Shown piece after piece: positions 17,278 through 24,702 of a stretch of 64,000 nt of DNA. Each line of letters starts with the position of its first letter. Positions within the stretch are counted from its first letter, which is position 1. The notes under the pieces were generated by a model. It saw nothing but the letters and a program-made list of their open reading frames with translations, had not been told where the DNA came from and searched no databases. The position numbers and the translations under genes are program-made. The DNA comes from Alphaproteobacteria bacterium (lineage in GTDB: Bacteria; Pseudomonadota; Alphaproteobacteria; Oceanibaculales; Oceanibaculaceae), in contig JAHJHR010000002.1 of assembly GCA_018823745.1 (NCBI GenBank), positions 178,961 to 242,960 on the forward strand. Direction: 5' to 3'.

Positions 17278-18672
17278 ATGACGATATCCCCCAGCGAGGC
17301 CCTGGCCGGGTTGTGGCAGGCACTAGATCAGCCGGCGGCAGCCCTGTCCCGCGTGACCCTGACCGGGGAGGAGCCGGCACTGCCCTCCTCCTTCGCGGTC
17401 GGCACGGCGGCGCAGGCCAGCATCGCCGCGGCGACACTGGCAGCGGCGGAGATCTGGCGGCTGCGCACCAATACGGTACAGCAGGCCATGATCGACATGC
17501 GCCACGCCGCCGCCGAATTCCGCAGCGAGCGCTATCTTCGCATCGATGGCGCGCCGGCGCCGGAGCTGTGGGACAAGATCGCCGGAACCTATGCCTGCGG
17601 CGATGGCGGATGGGTGCGGCTGCACACCAATTTCCCGCATCACCGCGACGGCGTGCTGGCGATACTGGGCTGCACCTATGACCGCGATGCCGTGGCAGCG
17701 GCGCTGCACTCCTGGCAGGCCGAGGCCTTTGAGCAGAAGGCGGCGGAGGCCGGGCTGGTCGTCACCGCAATGCGCAGCTTCGCACAATGGGATGCCCATC
17801 CGCAGGGCCGCGCGGTCGCCGCCCTGCCGGTGCTGAGCCTGGAGAAGATCGGCGAGGCCCCGCCCCGGCCGCTGCCGCCGGGCACCCGCCCGCTCAGCGG
17901 CGTGAAGGTGCTGGACCTGACGCGGATCATCGCCGGCCCGGTCGCCGGGCGCACGCTGGCCGCCCATGGCGCAGAGGTGCTGCTGGTCACCGCGCCGCAT
18001 CTGCCGGCCAGCTCCCCGCTGGTCATCGACACCGGACGCGGCAAGCGCTCAGCGCAGCTCGACCTGCGGGACAGCGGCGACAAGACACGCTTTGCCGGGC
18101 TACTGCGCGCGGCTGACATCGTCATTCAGGGCTATCGGCCGGGCGGCATCGCCGCGCTCGGCTACGGGCCGGAAGAAGCGGCCGCGCGGCACCCCGGCAT
18201 CGTCTATGCCAGCCTGTCAGCCTATGGACCCGACGGTCCCTGGGCCGACAGGCGCGGCTTCGATTCGCTGGTGCAGACCGCCTCCGGCCTGAATGTCGCA
18301 GAGGCCGAGGCGGCCGGTCAGGACGGGCCAAAGCCCCTGCCGGCGCAGGCGCTCGATCATGCCTCGGGCTATCTGCTGGCCTATGGCGCGATGGCGGCGC
18401 TGGCCCGGCAGGTACAGGAAGGCGGCAGCTGGCATATCCGTGTCTCGCTGGCCCAGACCGGCCACTGGCTGCGCGGCCTCGGCCGGATCGAGAGCGGGCT
18501 CGACTGCCCGGACCCGGCGCTGGAGGATATCCGCGATTTGCTGGAAGAAACGCCCTGCGGCTTCGGGCGTCTGACCGCCATCCGACATGCCGGCCTGCTC
18601 TCCGACACCCCGCCACGCTGGGATCACCCCTCGGTGCCGCTCGGCACGCACGCGGCACGCTGGGAGGGGTAG
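17278..18672 (+). CDS. CaiB/BaiF-type (family III) CoA transferase with permuted domain order
   Basis: This 464-residue protein belongs to the formyl-CoA transferase/CaiB family, which moves CoA between acyl acids through an aspartyl-CoA anhydride. The usual N-terminal Rossmann part, with SGVKVLDLTRIIAGP, starts only at residue 207; the catalytic aspartate is likely D329 (RGFDSLVQTASGL). Residues about 60-190 (GGWVRLHTNFPHHRDG... EAGLVVTAMRSFAQWDAHPQG) look like the part normally found C-terminal. The order therefore appears permuted, although database proteins of similar length may share it. The substrate is unknown. It diverges from an SDR gene. Confidence 0.8.
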   Translation: MTISPSEALAGLWQALDQPAAALSRVTLTGEEPALPSSFAVGTAAQASIAAATLAAAEIWRLRTNTVQQAMIDMRHAAAEFRSERYLRIDGAPAPELWDKIAGTYACGDGGWVRLHTNFPHHRDGVLAILGCTYDRDAVAAALHSWQAEAFEQKAAEAGLVVTAMRSFAQWDAHPQGRAVAALPVLSLEKIGEAPPRPLPPGTRPLSGVKVLDLTRIIAGPVAGRTLAAHGAEVLLVTAPHLPASSPLVIDTGRGKRSAQLDLRDSGDKTRFAGLLRAADIVIQGYRPGGIAALGYGPEEAAARHPGIVYASLSAYGPDGPWADRRGFDSLVQTASGLNVAEAEAAGQDGPKPLPAQALDHASGYLLAYGAMAALARQVQEGGSWHIRVSLAQTGHWLRGLGRIESGLDCPDPALEDIRDLLEETPCGFGRLTAIRHAGLLSDTPPRWDHPSVPLGTHAARWEG

Positions 18673-18679
18673 AGCCCGT

Positions 18680-18793
18680 CCGTCACCCCCGCACTTGTTG
18701 CGGGGGTCCATGCTTCCGCTTACTGGATGTCGGTCGAGAAGGCTGGACCCTGAATTCCCGGCACCCCGTGGGGCTTGGGGCCGGGAATGACGG
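18680..18793. repeat. intergenic repeat, copy A
   Basis: This 114-bp element between the convergent CoA transferase and gor genes begins CCGTCACCCCCGC and ends CCGGGAATGACGG, with internal hairpins (CCCCCGCA...TGCGGGGG type and CCGG...CCGGG type). Its reverse complement aligns along most of its length with the element at 28163-28265. It could also act as a bidirectional terminator. Confidence 0.8.
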
Positions 18794-18809
18794 TTAGAGA
18801 GACGAGGCC

Positions 18810-20198
18810 CTATTCCGCTGGCTCGATGCTGCCCGGCGTGGTCGGGTCGGGCTGCTTTTCGCGCATGGTGACGAATTCCTCGGCGGCGGTCGGGTGGATG
18901 CCGATGGTGGCGTCGAAATCGGCCTTGGTGGCGCCGGCCTTCAATGCGATGGCGAGGCCCTGCACGATCTCCGGCGCGTCGGCGCCCAGCATGTGGCAGC
19001 CGACGACGCGGTCGGTGGCGCGATCGACGACCAGCTTCATCAGGCTGCGCTCGTCCCGGCCGGAGAGCGTGTGCTTCATCGGCTTGAAGCGGGACACATA
19101 GGTATCGACAGCCTCGTATTGCTCGCGGGCCTGCGCCTCGGTCAGGCCGACGCTGCTGATCGGCGGATGGCTGAACACGGCGCTGGCGACATTGCTGTGA
19201 TCGACCGCGCGCGGCTTCTTGCCGAAAACCGTATCGGCGAAGGCATGGCCCTCGGCCAGTGCCACCGGCGTCAGCGCGATGCGGTCGGTCACGTCGCCGA
19301 CGGCATAGATATTCTCCACCGTGGTCCGGGAATATTCATCGACCGCGATGGCGCCCTTCTTGTTCACATGCACGCCCACTTCCTCCAGCCCCAGCCCCTT
19401 TGTGTTGGGCATCCGGCCGGTCGCATACATGACCGCGTCGCACTCGATGATCTCCTCGCTGTCGGTCATCAGGCTGAAGCCGTCCGCCGTCTTCTCGATG
19501 GAGGTGATAGTGGTGTTCGGGGCGATGGTGATGCCCTTCTTCGTCAATTCTTCGGCCAGGCCGGCGCGGATATCCTCGTCGAAGCCGCGCAGCGGCAGGT
19601 CGCGGCGGATCGCCAGCGTCACATCCGAGCCAAGGCCGTTGAAGATGCCGGCGAATTCGACGGCGATAAAGCCGCCGCCGACGATCACCACGCGGCGCGG
19701 CAGGCTGTCCAGCTCCAGCGCCTCGTTCGAGGTCAGCGCATGTTCGATGCCGGGGATATCCGGCATTTCCGGCCAGCCGCCCGTGGCGATCAGGATCGTG
19801 CCGGCAGTGTAGGTCGCATCGCCGACCTTCACGGTATGATCATCAACCAGGCTGCCACGCCCTTCGATCAGTTCCACCCCGGCATCCTTCAGCAGGCGGA
19901 TATAGATGGCGTTCAGCCGGTCGATCTCGGTGTTCTTGTTGCTGATCAGCGCCTTCCAGTCATGAGCGGTCTCGCCGATGGTCCAGCCGAAGCCGGCGGC
20001 ATCCTCGAAATCCTCATGAAAATGCGCGGCATAGGTCAGCAGCTTCTTCGGCACGCAGCCCCGGATGACGCAGGTGCCACCGACCCGGAAATCCTCGCAG
20101 ATCGCCACGCGGGCGCCATGCCGGGCGGAAATCCGGCTGGCGCGCACGCCGCCGGATCCGGCGCCGATGACGAAGAGATCATAATCGTACTGGGCCAT
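18810..20198 (-). CDS. gor: glutathione-disulfide reductase
   Basis: This NADPH-dependent flavoenzyme of 462 residues keeps glutathione reduced in the cytoplasm. It has the FAD motif GAGSGGVRAS (12-21), the redox-active pair C43/C48 (GGTCVIRGCVPKK), an NADPH-binding segment GGGFIAVEFAG about residue 175, and the C-terminal catalytic HPTAAEE motif with its histidine. The FAD-type ARISARHGA pattern and RGCVPKK are the plant/alphaproteobacterial form. It follows gabD by 78 bp on the same strand, separated by a strong hairpin. Confidence 0.94.
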   Translation of the reverse strand: MAQYDYDLFVIGAGSGGVRASRISARHGARVAICEDFRVGGTCVIRGCVPKKLLTYAAHFHEDFEDAAGFGWTIGETAHDWKALISNKNTEIDRLNAIYIRLLKDAGVELIEGRGSLVDDHTVKVGDATYTAGTILIATGGWPEMPDIPGIEHALTSNEALELDSLPRRVVIVGGGFIAVEFAGIFNGLGSDVTLAIRRDLPLRGFDEDIRAGLAEELTKKGITIAPNTTITSIEKTADGFSLMTDSEEIIECDAVMYATGRMPNTKGLGLEEVGVHVNKKGAIAVDEYSRTTVENIYAVGDVTDRIALTPVALAEGHAFADTVFGKKPRAVDHSNVASAVFSHPPISSVGLTEAQAREQYEAVDTYVSRFKPMKHTLSGRDERSLMKLVVDRATDRVVGCHMLGADAPEIVQGLAIALKAGATKADFDATIGIHPTAAEEFVTMREKQPDPTTPGSIEPAE

Positions 20199-20229
20199 GG
20201 GACTGCTTTCAAAGCGGGGACATCAGAGA

Positions 20230-20259
20230 ACGGGAAGGGAGGCCGTCCTCCCTTCCCGT
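20230..20259 (-). other. strong stem-loop between gabD and gor
   Basis: A perfect 13-bp stem (20230-20242 with 20247-20259, ACGGGAAGGGAGG and its complement) closes a 4-nt loop. No U-run follows on the minus strand, so it is an attenuator, an mRNA processing or stability element, or a factor-assisted terminator rather than a classical one. Confidence 0.55.
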
Positions 20260-20276
20260 ATTCCTGCACTGGCGGG

Positions 20277-21737
20277 CTAGATGCCCATGCAGAGATATTT
20301 CATCTCCATGAAATCCTCGATGCCGTATTTCGAGCCTTCGCGGCCGAGACCGGATTCCTTCACGCCGCCGAAGGGAGCGACTTCGGTCGAGATGATGCCG
20401 GTATTGATGCCGACAATGCCGTATTCCAGCCCCTCGGCCACGCGCCAGACCCGGCTGAGATCGCGGCTGTAGAAATAGGAGGCCAGGCCGAATTCGGTAT
20501 CATTGGCCATCTGGATCGCCTCTTCTTCCGTCTTGAAGCGGAACAGCGGGGCAACCGGGCCGAAGGTTTCCTCACGGGTGATCTTCATGTCGGTGGTCAC
20601 GCCCGACAGCACGGTTGGCTGGAAGAAGCTGCCGCCCAGCGCATGCCGGCTACCGCCGATAACCACCTTGGCACCCTTGCCGAGGGCGTCGGCGATATGC
20701 TCTTCCACCTTCTCCACGGCAGCCATGTCGATCAGTGGCCCCTGCATGACATCCTTGTCGAAGCCATTGCCGACCTTCAGCTTGCCGACGGCCTCGGCCA
20801 GCTTCTTGGAGAACGCCTCATAGACACCATCCTGCACCAGCAGGCGGTTGGCGCAGACGCAGGTCTGGCCGGCATTGCGGTATTTCGAGGCAATCGCCCC
20901 CTCCACCGCCTTGTCCAGATCGGCATCGTCGAACACGATGAAGGGCGCATTGCCGCCCAGCTCCATCGAGGCCTTCTTCACGGTGGCGGCGCATTGCTCC
21001 AGCAGCACCTTGCCGATCTCGGTGGAGCCGGTGAAGGTGATCTTGCGCACGATGGGGTTGCCGGTCAGCTCGCCGCCAATGGCCGAGGCCGAGCCGGTGA
21101 CGACGTTCATCACGCCCTTCGGCACGCCGGCGCGTTCCGCCAGCTCCGCCAGCGCCAGCGCCGAGAACGGGGTCGCCGTTGCCGGCTTGATGACGATGGT
21201 GCAGCCCGCCGCCAGGGCCGGCCCCAGCTTGCGGGTGATCATCGCCGCCGGGAAATTCCACGGCGTGATCGCGCCGACGACGCCAATCGGCTCCTTCGTC
21301 ACCACGATGCGCTTGTCGGCCTGGTGGCCGGGGATAGTGTCGCCGTAGACGCGCTTGGCTTCCTCGCCGAACCATTCGATGAAGCTGGCAGCATAGGCGA
21401 TCTCGCCTTTCGCCTCGGGCAAAGGCTTGCCCTGCTCGGCGGTCATGATCGCCCCCAGATCATCCTGGTTGGCCATCATCAAATCGAACAGCTTGCGCAG
21501 GATGACGGCGCGTTCTTTGCCGGTCTTGGCGCGCCAGGCGGGCAGCGCCTTGTTCGCGGCTTCGATGGCGCGGCGGGTCTCGGACGCGCCCATTTTCGGG
21601 ATGGTGCCCAGCTTGGCATTATCGGCCGGATTGGTGACATCCAGCGTGCCGCCCTTGTCGGCATCCGCCCAGGCGCCATCGATATAGCATTGCTGCCGGA
21701 ACAGCGTGGGGTCTTTAAGGGTGATGGGCAGGCTCAT
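20277..21737 (-). CDS. gabD: NADP-dependent succinate-semialdehyde dehydrogenase
   Basis: GabD oxidises succinate semialdehyde to succinate, the last step of GABA breakdown. The 486-residue aldehyde dehydrogenase has the catalytic E259 (MELGGNAPF) and C293 (GQTCVCANRLL), the PWNFPAAM segment at 159-166 and the FTGSTEIGK loop at 235-243. Length and sequence fit GabD-type enzymes; close relatives such as glutarate-semialdehyde dehydrogenase are not excluded. No GABA aminotransferase gene lies in the window. GAGGAAG precedes the ATG. Confidence 0.88.
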   Translation of the reverse strand: MSLPITLKDPTLFRQQCYIDGAWADADKGGTLDVTNPADNAKLGTIPKMGASETRRAIEAANKALPAWRAKTGKERAVILRKLFDLMMANQDDLGAIMTAEQGKPLPEAKGEIAYAASFIEWFGEEAKRVYGDTIPGHQADKRIVVTKEPIGVVGAITPWNFPAAMITRKLGPALAAGCTIVIKPATATPFSALALAELAERAGVPKGVMNVVTGSASAIGGELTGNPIVRKITFTGSTEIGKVLLEQCAATVKKASMELGGNAPFIVFDDADLDKAVEGAIASKYRNAGQTCVCANRLLVQDGVYEAFSKKLAEAVGKLKVGNGFDKDVMQGPLIDMAAVEKVEEHIADALGKGAKVVIGGSRHALGGSFFQPTVLSGVTTDMKITREETFGPVAPLFRFKTEEEAIQMANDTEFGLASYFYSRDLSRVWRVAEGLEYGIVGINTGIISTEVAPFGGVKESGLGREGSKYGIEDFMEMKYLCMGI

Positions 21738-21786
21738 GGGGGCTTCCTCTTTTCTTGTGTCAGCCGGCCCTTACGGACCGAGGGTA

Positions 21787-21803
21787 GGCGCTGCGACAGC
21801 GCC
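21787..21803 (-). other. stem-loop at the 3' end of the DUF2076 gene
   Basis: A perfect 7-bp stem GGCGCTG/CAGCGCC with a 3-nt loop lies immediately after the stop codon of the minus-strand DUF2076 gene. No T-run follows, so termination is possible but not established. Confidence 0.4.
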
Positions 21804-22340
21804 CTAGAACAGATCCATATCCATATCGCCGCCGCCCATATCCGGGTCTTCCGACCCCGCATCGGCGCGGCTGAACTCATCCTGGGCGGCATCGGCGGGA
21901 TTGGCGAACAGGCCGGCCAGCATGTTACCAAGCAACAGCCCGCCTGCAACGGCCATTCCGGTCTGCATGGCACCCCCGAGAAAACTGCTGGTCCCAGGCT
22001 GGTTCCGATACCGGTCCATCATGCCGGTCGTGTGGGGCGTCTGGCCTGGCCGGGATTCGCCCGCTGCCGGGGCGCCACCGAACAGCCCGGCCAGGAAACC
22101 ACCGCCCGCCGGCCGGCTGCGCAGCTCGCCCTCCAGCGCCTCGATGCGTTCGGCTGCCCGGCGCAGCGCATCCTCCTGCACCAGCACGGCCTGCGCCATG
22201 TAATAGGGCGCGGCAGGCTGGGCGGCCAGATGATCGCGGATTACGGCCTCCGCCTGGCTGTCGCGTGGACCGCCCTGATCCTCGGCCTGGCGCAGTTTCA
22301 CGAAAAGACCGTCGATGATCCTGTGCTCGTCCTGATCCAT
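21804..22340 (-). CDS. DUF2076 domain-containing protein
   Basis: This 178-residue protein matches DUF2076: an N-terminal helical domain starting MDQDEHRIIDGLF, a coiled-coil-like segment (QEDALRRAAERIEALEGEL, about residues 49-67), a Gly/Ala/Pro-rich linker, a short hydrophobic glycine-rich stretch (GMAVAGGLLLGNMLAGLF) and an acidic methionine-containing tail ending DMDMDLF. The function is unknown; periplasmic ligand or membrane association has been suggested for the family. The ATG at 22340 follows GGAGCG, so the 14-residue longer frame was rejected. It stands alone between gabD and the cold-shock gene. Confidence 0.75.
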   Translation of the reverse strand: MDQDEHRIIDGLFVKLRQAEDQGGPRDSQAEAVIRDHLAAQPAAPYYMAQAVLVQEDALRRAAERIEALEGELRSRPAGGGFLAGLFGGAPAAGESRPGQTPHTTGMMDRYRNQPGTSSFLGGAMQTGMAVAGGLLLGNMLAGLFANPADAAQDEFSRADAGSEDPDMGGGDMDMDLF

Positions 22341-22443
22341 GGGGCGCTCCTGTCGCGAAGGGGAAATCTCTACCGTTCGCATATGGGGCGTGCCCCCCGC
22401 ACATCAAGCAAGCGGCCCTTGCCCGGCCGTCACCCCAGACATG

Positions 22444-22471
22444 AAAAAGGCGCCCCGAAGGGCGCCTTTTT
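22444..22471 (-). terminator. intrinsic terminator after the cold-shock gene
   Basis: Arms AAAAAGGCGCC (22444-22454) and GGCGCCTTTTT (22461-22471) form an 11-bp stem with a 6-nt loop. The flanking A- and T-runs make it bidirectional; on the minus strand it ends the cold-shock gene 20 bp past its stop. Confidence 0.9.
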
Positions 22472-22490
22472 ATAGTGTTTGCCCGGCAGG

Positions 22491-23174
22491 CTATTCTTCG
22501 TAGCGCCGGCGCGAGCCGCGCCGTTCGAAGTCGCGCCGGTCGGTGCGCTCGCCGAAGCCGTTATCACTGCCGCCCCGGTCACCCCCCCGGTCGCCGCCGA
22601 AACCGCCGCGATCCGGTTGGGCATAACCACCGCGGTCGCCACCGCCGGCATAACCGCCACGATCACCACCGCCATAGCCGCCCTGCGGACGGTCGCCATA
22701 GCCACCGCCGCCACCGCGCGGGCGATCACCATAACCGCCGCCGGGACGATCCTGGGCGGAGCGATCCGCATAGCCGCCGCCCTGCGGACGGTCACCATAG
22801 CCACCCTGGGGACGGCCATAGCCGCCTTGCGGACGATCACCATAGCCACCCTGCGGGCGGTCGCCGTAACCGCCGCCACGCGGCCTGTCCTCGAAGCTGT
22901 CGGCACGCCGCGGGGCGACCGGATCAGCCGTGGTGACATCAAGCTCGATAACCTGGGAAACCTGGCGGCCCTTCTGGCCCTGCTGCACCTGGCAGACAAT
23001 GGTCGAGCCCTTCGGGGCATCGTCGAAATTGGCGCGTTTCAGAGCCGAAATATGCAGGAAGACATCGGGGGATCCATCGGCCGGCGCGACGAAGCCATAT
23101 CCCTTTTCAGCACTGAACCACTTCACGGACCCGTTGATGGTGGCGTCGTCACCACCGGAATTGTAATCGCTCAT
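22491..23174 (-). CDS. cold-shock domain protein with long glycine/arginine-rich (RGG-type) tail
   Basis: The 227-residue protein starts with a cold-shock domain (residues 12-80) containing RNP1 KGYGFV and RNP2 DVFLHI, which bind single-stranded RNA or DNA. Instead of ending at about 70 residues as CspA does, it continues for about 130 residues of low-complexity sequence built from GYGDRPQGG- and GGDRGGY-like units and ends in a basic [10 protein letters not shown] tail. The ATG at 23174 was chosen because it opens the domain with AAAGAG upstream; a longer frame to 23348 adds unrelated sequence. It is monocistronic, ended by a strong terminator, with a long upstream region that suggests a 5' leader. 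The tail probably aids RNA binding or condensation, as eukaryotic RGG tails do. Confidence 0.85.
   Translation of the reverse strand: MSDYNSGGDDATINGSVKWFSAEKGYGFVAPADGSPDVFLHISALKRANFDDAPKGSTIVCQVQQGQKGRQVSQVIELDVTTADPVAPRRADSFEDRPRGGGYGDRPQGGYGDRPQGGYGRPQGGYGDRPQGGGYADRSAQDRPGGGYGDRPRGGGGGYGDRPQGGYGGGDRGGYAGGGDRGGYAQPDRGGFGGDRGGDRGGSDNGFGERTDRRDFERRGSRRRYEE
22530..22892 (-). repeat. degenerate coding tandem repeats (RGG-type tail)
   Basis: The 3' half of the cold-shock gene consists of short imperfect repeats, chiefly 21-27 bp units encoding G-Y-G-D-R-P-Q-G-G and variants [11 protein letters not shown] and GGDRGGYA. The repeats are in frame, so slippage would change tail length without frameshift if whole units are lost or gained. 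Confidence 0.75.
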
Positions 23175-23517
23175 TGGATACTCTTTCGGGAATTGATATA
23201 CGACCCGGCACCACCTGCCTCGACCTCGATACCTGTGGCATTGACCTCTACGATCTTTCGCGGGTCTGGAAAGTCGAGGGCCTTGTTGGGTCTCTCTCCC
23301 GACATTCCGACATTTCGGATGCGTAGAAATTGGCCCTTCCAAAGGCAAACCGCAACTTATTTTAACCGAATTTCAATGACCGCAAGGTGAAACCTGTACC
23401 GGCCCGGCTTTGGCGCTTTATTCGCCGGCCTCGAATGCGCTATATGATGCTGCACATTGATCCGGCCATGCTGGATATCGTTTTTTAGTCACGTTTCTTG
23501 CAAGAGGCCCGTTCGCC
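23175..23517. other. 343-bp intergenic region, cold-shock leader and divergent start region
   Basis: No open reading frame of note lies here. The region nearer the cold-shock gene probably holds its long 5' leader. An AT-rich element reading TAAAAT on the minus strand (23364-23359), with a poor CTTGCG about 16 bp upstream of it, would start RNA about 180 nt before the ATG, similar in length to leaders of cspA-type genes. The right part leads to the small oxidase gene on the plus strand; I see no convincing promoter for it. Confidence 0.4.
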
Positions 23518-23640
23518 ATGACCATGGATGAAGACACCAAGCGCCACGCGCAGATTTATGACGGTTTCGTGCAGTTCTTCAAGTATGGCACCATCGCCGT
23601 CGTCATCTCGCTTGTCCTGATGGCCATTTTCCTGGTCTGA
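23518..23640 (+). CDS. aa3-type cytochrome c oxidase subunit IV (small membrane protein)
   Basis: This 40-residue protein matches the bacterial aa3 oxidase subunit IV family (PF07835-like). It has a short charged N-terminus with HAQIYDGFVQFFKYG and one C-terminal membrane helix TIAVVISLVLMAIFLV. It packs against the core of the cytochrome c oxidase in the inner membrane in Rhodobacter and Paracoccus. AAGAGG lies about 9 nt before the ATG at 23518; a second ATG at 23524 is in frame. No other oxidase genes are in the window, so it is unlinked from its complex. It is followed 20 bp on by a terminator shared with ndk. Confidence 0.85.
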   Translation: MTMDEDTKRHAQIYDGFVQFFKYGTIAVVISLVLMAIFLV

Positions 23641-23659
23641 TCCGGGCAGGAGCGAAATA

Positions 23660-23688
23660 AAAAAGGCCGGGATGATCCCGGCCTTTTT
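23660..23688. terminator. bidirectional intrinsic terminator between oxidase subunit IV gene and ndk
   Basis: A perfect stem of 13 bp (AAAAAGGCCGGGA at 23660-23672, TCCCGGCCTTTTT at 23676-23688) with a 3-nt loop lies between two convergent genes. A- and T-runs on both sides allow termination from either direction. Confidence 0.93.
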
Positions 23689-23713
23689 GCTGTCCGGAGC
23701 CTGAGGCCCGGAT

Positions 23714-24136
23714 TTAGCCGACGATCTCTTCCGGCTTGAAGAAATACTCGATCTCGGTCTTGGCGTTCTCGGCCGAATCCGAACCATGCACCGAATTCGC
23801 CTCGATCGACTCGGCGAAATCCTTGCGGATCGTGCCGGGCGCGGCATTGGCCGGGTTGGTGGCGCCCATGATTTCGCGGTTCTTCATAACGGCGTTCTCG
23901 CCCTCGAAGACCTGAACCACGACCGGGCCGGAGATCATGAAGCTGACGAGCTCACCGAAGAACGGGCGCTCCTTGTGCACGGCATAGAAGCCCTCGGCCT
24001 GGGCCTTCGACAGATGCAGGCGCTTCTGCGCGACGATGCGCAGGCCGGCTTCTTCGAAACGGGCATTGATCTTGCCGGTCAGGTTGCGGCGGGTGGCGTC
24101 AGGCTTGAGAATCGACAGAGTACGCTCGATGGCCAT
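23714..24136 (-). CDS. ndk: nucleoside diphosphate kinase
   Basis: Ndk equalises nucleoside triphosphate pools through a phosphohistidine. The 140-residue protein has catalytic H117 in NSVHGSD, the KPDATRRN nucleotide-site segment and the usual C-terminus. The ATG at 24136 gives the standard family start [14 protein letters not shown] and follows TGGAGCG; the frame extends to 24208 but that addition is foreign to the family. A good sigma-70-type promoter lies about 45 bp upstream. holC follows the promoter further upstream on the same strand, so ndk seems independently transcribed. Confidence 0.97.
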   Translation of the reverse strand: MAIERTLSILKPDATRRNLTGKINARFEEAGLRIVAQKRLHLSKAQAEGFYAVHKERPFFGELVSFMISGPVVVQVFEGENAVMKNREIMGATNPANAAPGTIRKDFAESIEANSVHGSDSAENAKTEIEYFFKPEEIVG

Positions 24137-24179
24137 GATGATTCGCTCCAGAAGGCTTATGGGTAATGCGGTGGCGGCG

Positions 24180-24208
24180 GTTATACCGGGCGTGCTGCGT
24201 TGCGGCAA
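24180..24208 (-). promoter_or_regulatory. sigma-70-type promoter of ndk
   Basis: On the minus strand TTGCCG (24208-24203), a 17-bp spacer and TATAAC (24185-24180) form a strong match. The expected RNA start is near 24173, giving a leader of about 37 nt. Confidence 0.72.
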
Positions 24209-24242
24209 CAGCGGGTTTCAGGGGCAGCCGGCGCCGACAGCG

Positions 24243-24692
24243 TCAGGCGACCAGTTCCCAGCCGCCGCCTTCCTTCTGGCGCTGATAGGCCAGCTCGTGC
24301 CCGGCGGCCTTCAGCGCCTTCCAGCGTTCGCGCGCTGCGGCCAGCGCCACCGGGTCGCGCCCGTCGAAGATATCGTGGCAGCGCTCGAACAGATCGAGAT
24401 GCACCGAGCTGGCGCCATCCGTCAGGAACAGATAGTCGGCGTTGTTCGCATTCTCGTCGGCCTCGGCCAGCCAGACCGGCTGCTCCTCCGGCCGGCCATC
24501 CTTCGCCGTGCCATGCGGCAGGAAGCTCTCGTCGCTATACACCCACAGATGCTGGGCCAGCGCCTCGACCCGCTCCGGAGAGGAAGCCAGCACCAGCGCC
24601 CGCTTGCCACGCTTCAGCGTCATTTCCAGCAGGCGCGGTAATTCCGCCTCCAGATCGCTGCGCAGCAGATGATAGAACCAGATCGTCGCCAT
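24243..24692 (-). CDS. holC: DNA polymerase III subunit chi
   Basis: HolC is the clamp-loader accessory subunit that contacts SSB. The 149-residue protein has the family's N-terminal pattern (FYHLLRSDLEAELPRLLEMTLKRGKRALVLA), the DESFLPHG segment about residue 55, the EQPVWL region, and a C-terminal helix with ARERWKALKAAGHELAYQ. The gene begins 10 bp after mccB ends on the same strand and so may be cotranscribed with the upstream catabolic genes, which is not functionally expected. Confidence 0.9.
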   Translation of the reverse strand: MATIWFYHLLRSDLEAELPRLLEMTLKRGKRALVLASSPERVEALAQHLWVYSDESFLPHGTAKDGRPEEQPVWLAEADENANNADYLFLTDGASSVHLDLFERCHDIFDGRDPVALAAARERWKALKAAGHELAYQRQKEGGGWELVA

Positions 24693-24702
24693 ATCTTCCC
24701 GC

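Noticed and set aside
18894..22475. 1193-codon plus-strand open frame
   Set aside because: It runs antisense through gor, gabD and the DUF2076 gene. High GC and the reverse frame of biased codons explain it, and the translated sequence has no recognisable domain.
22479..23390. 303-codon plus-strand open frame and CRISPR-like look of the repeats
   Set aside because: The repeats are in-frame coding units of the cold-shock protein tail with no spacers; the plus-strand frame is their low-complexity antisense.
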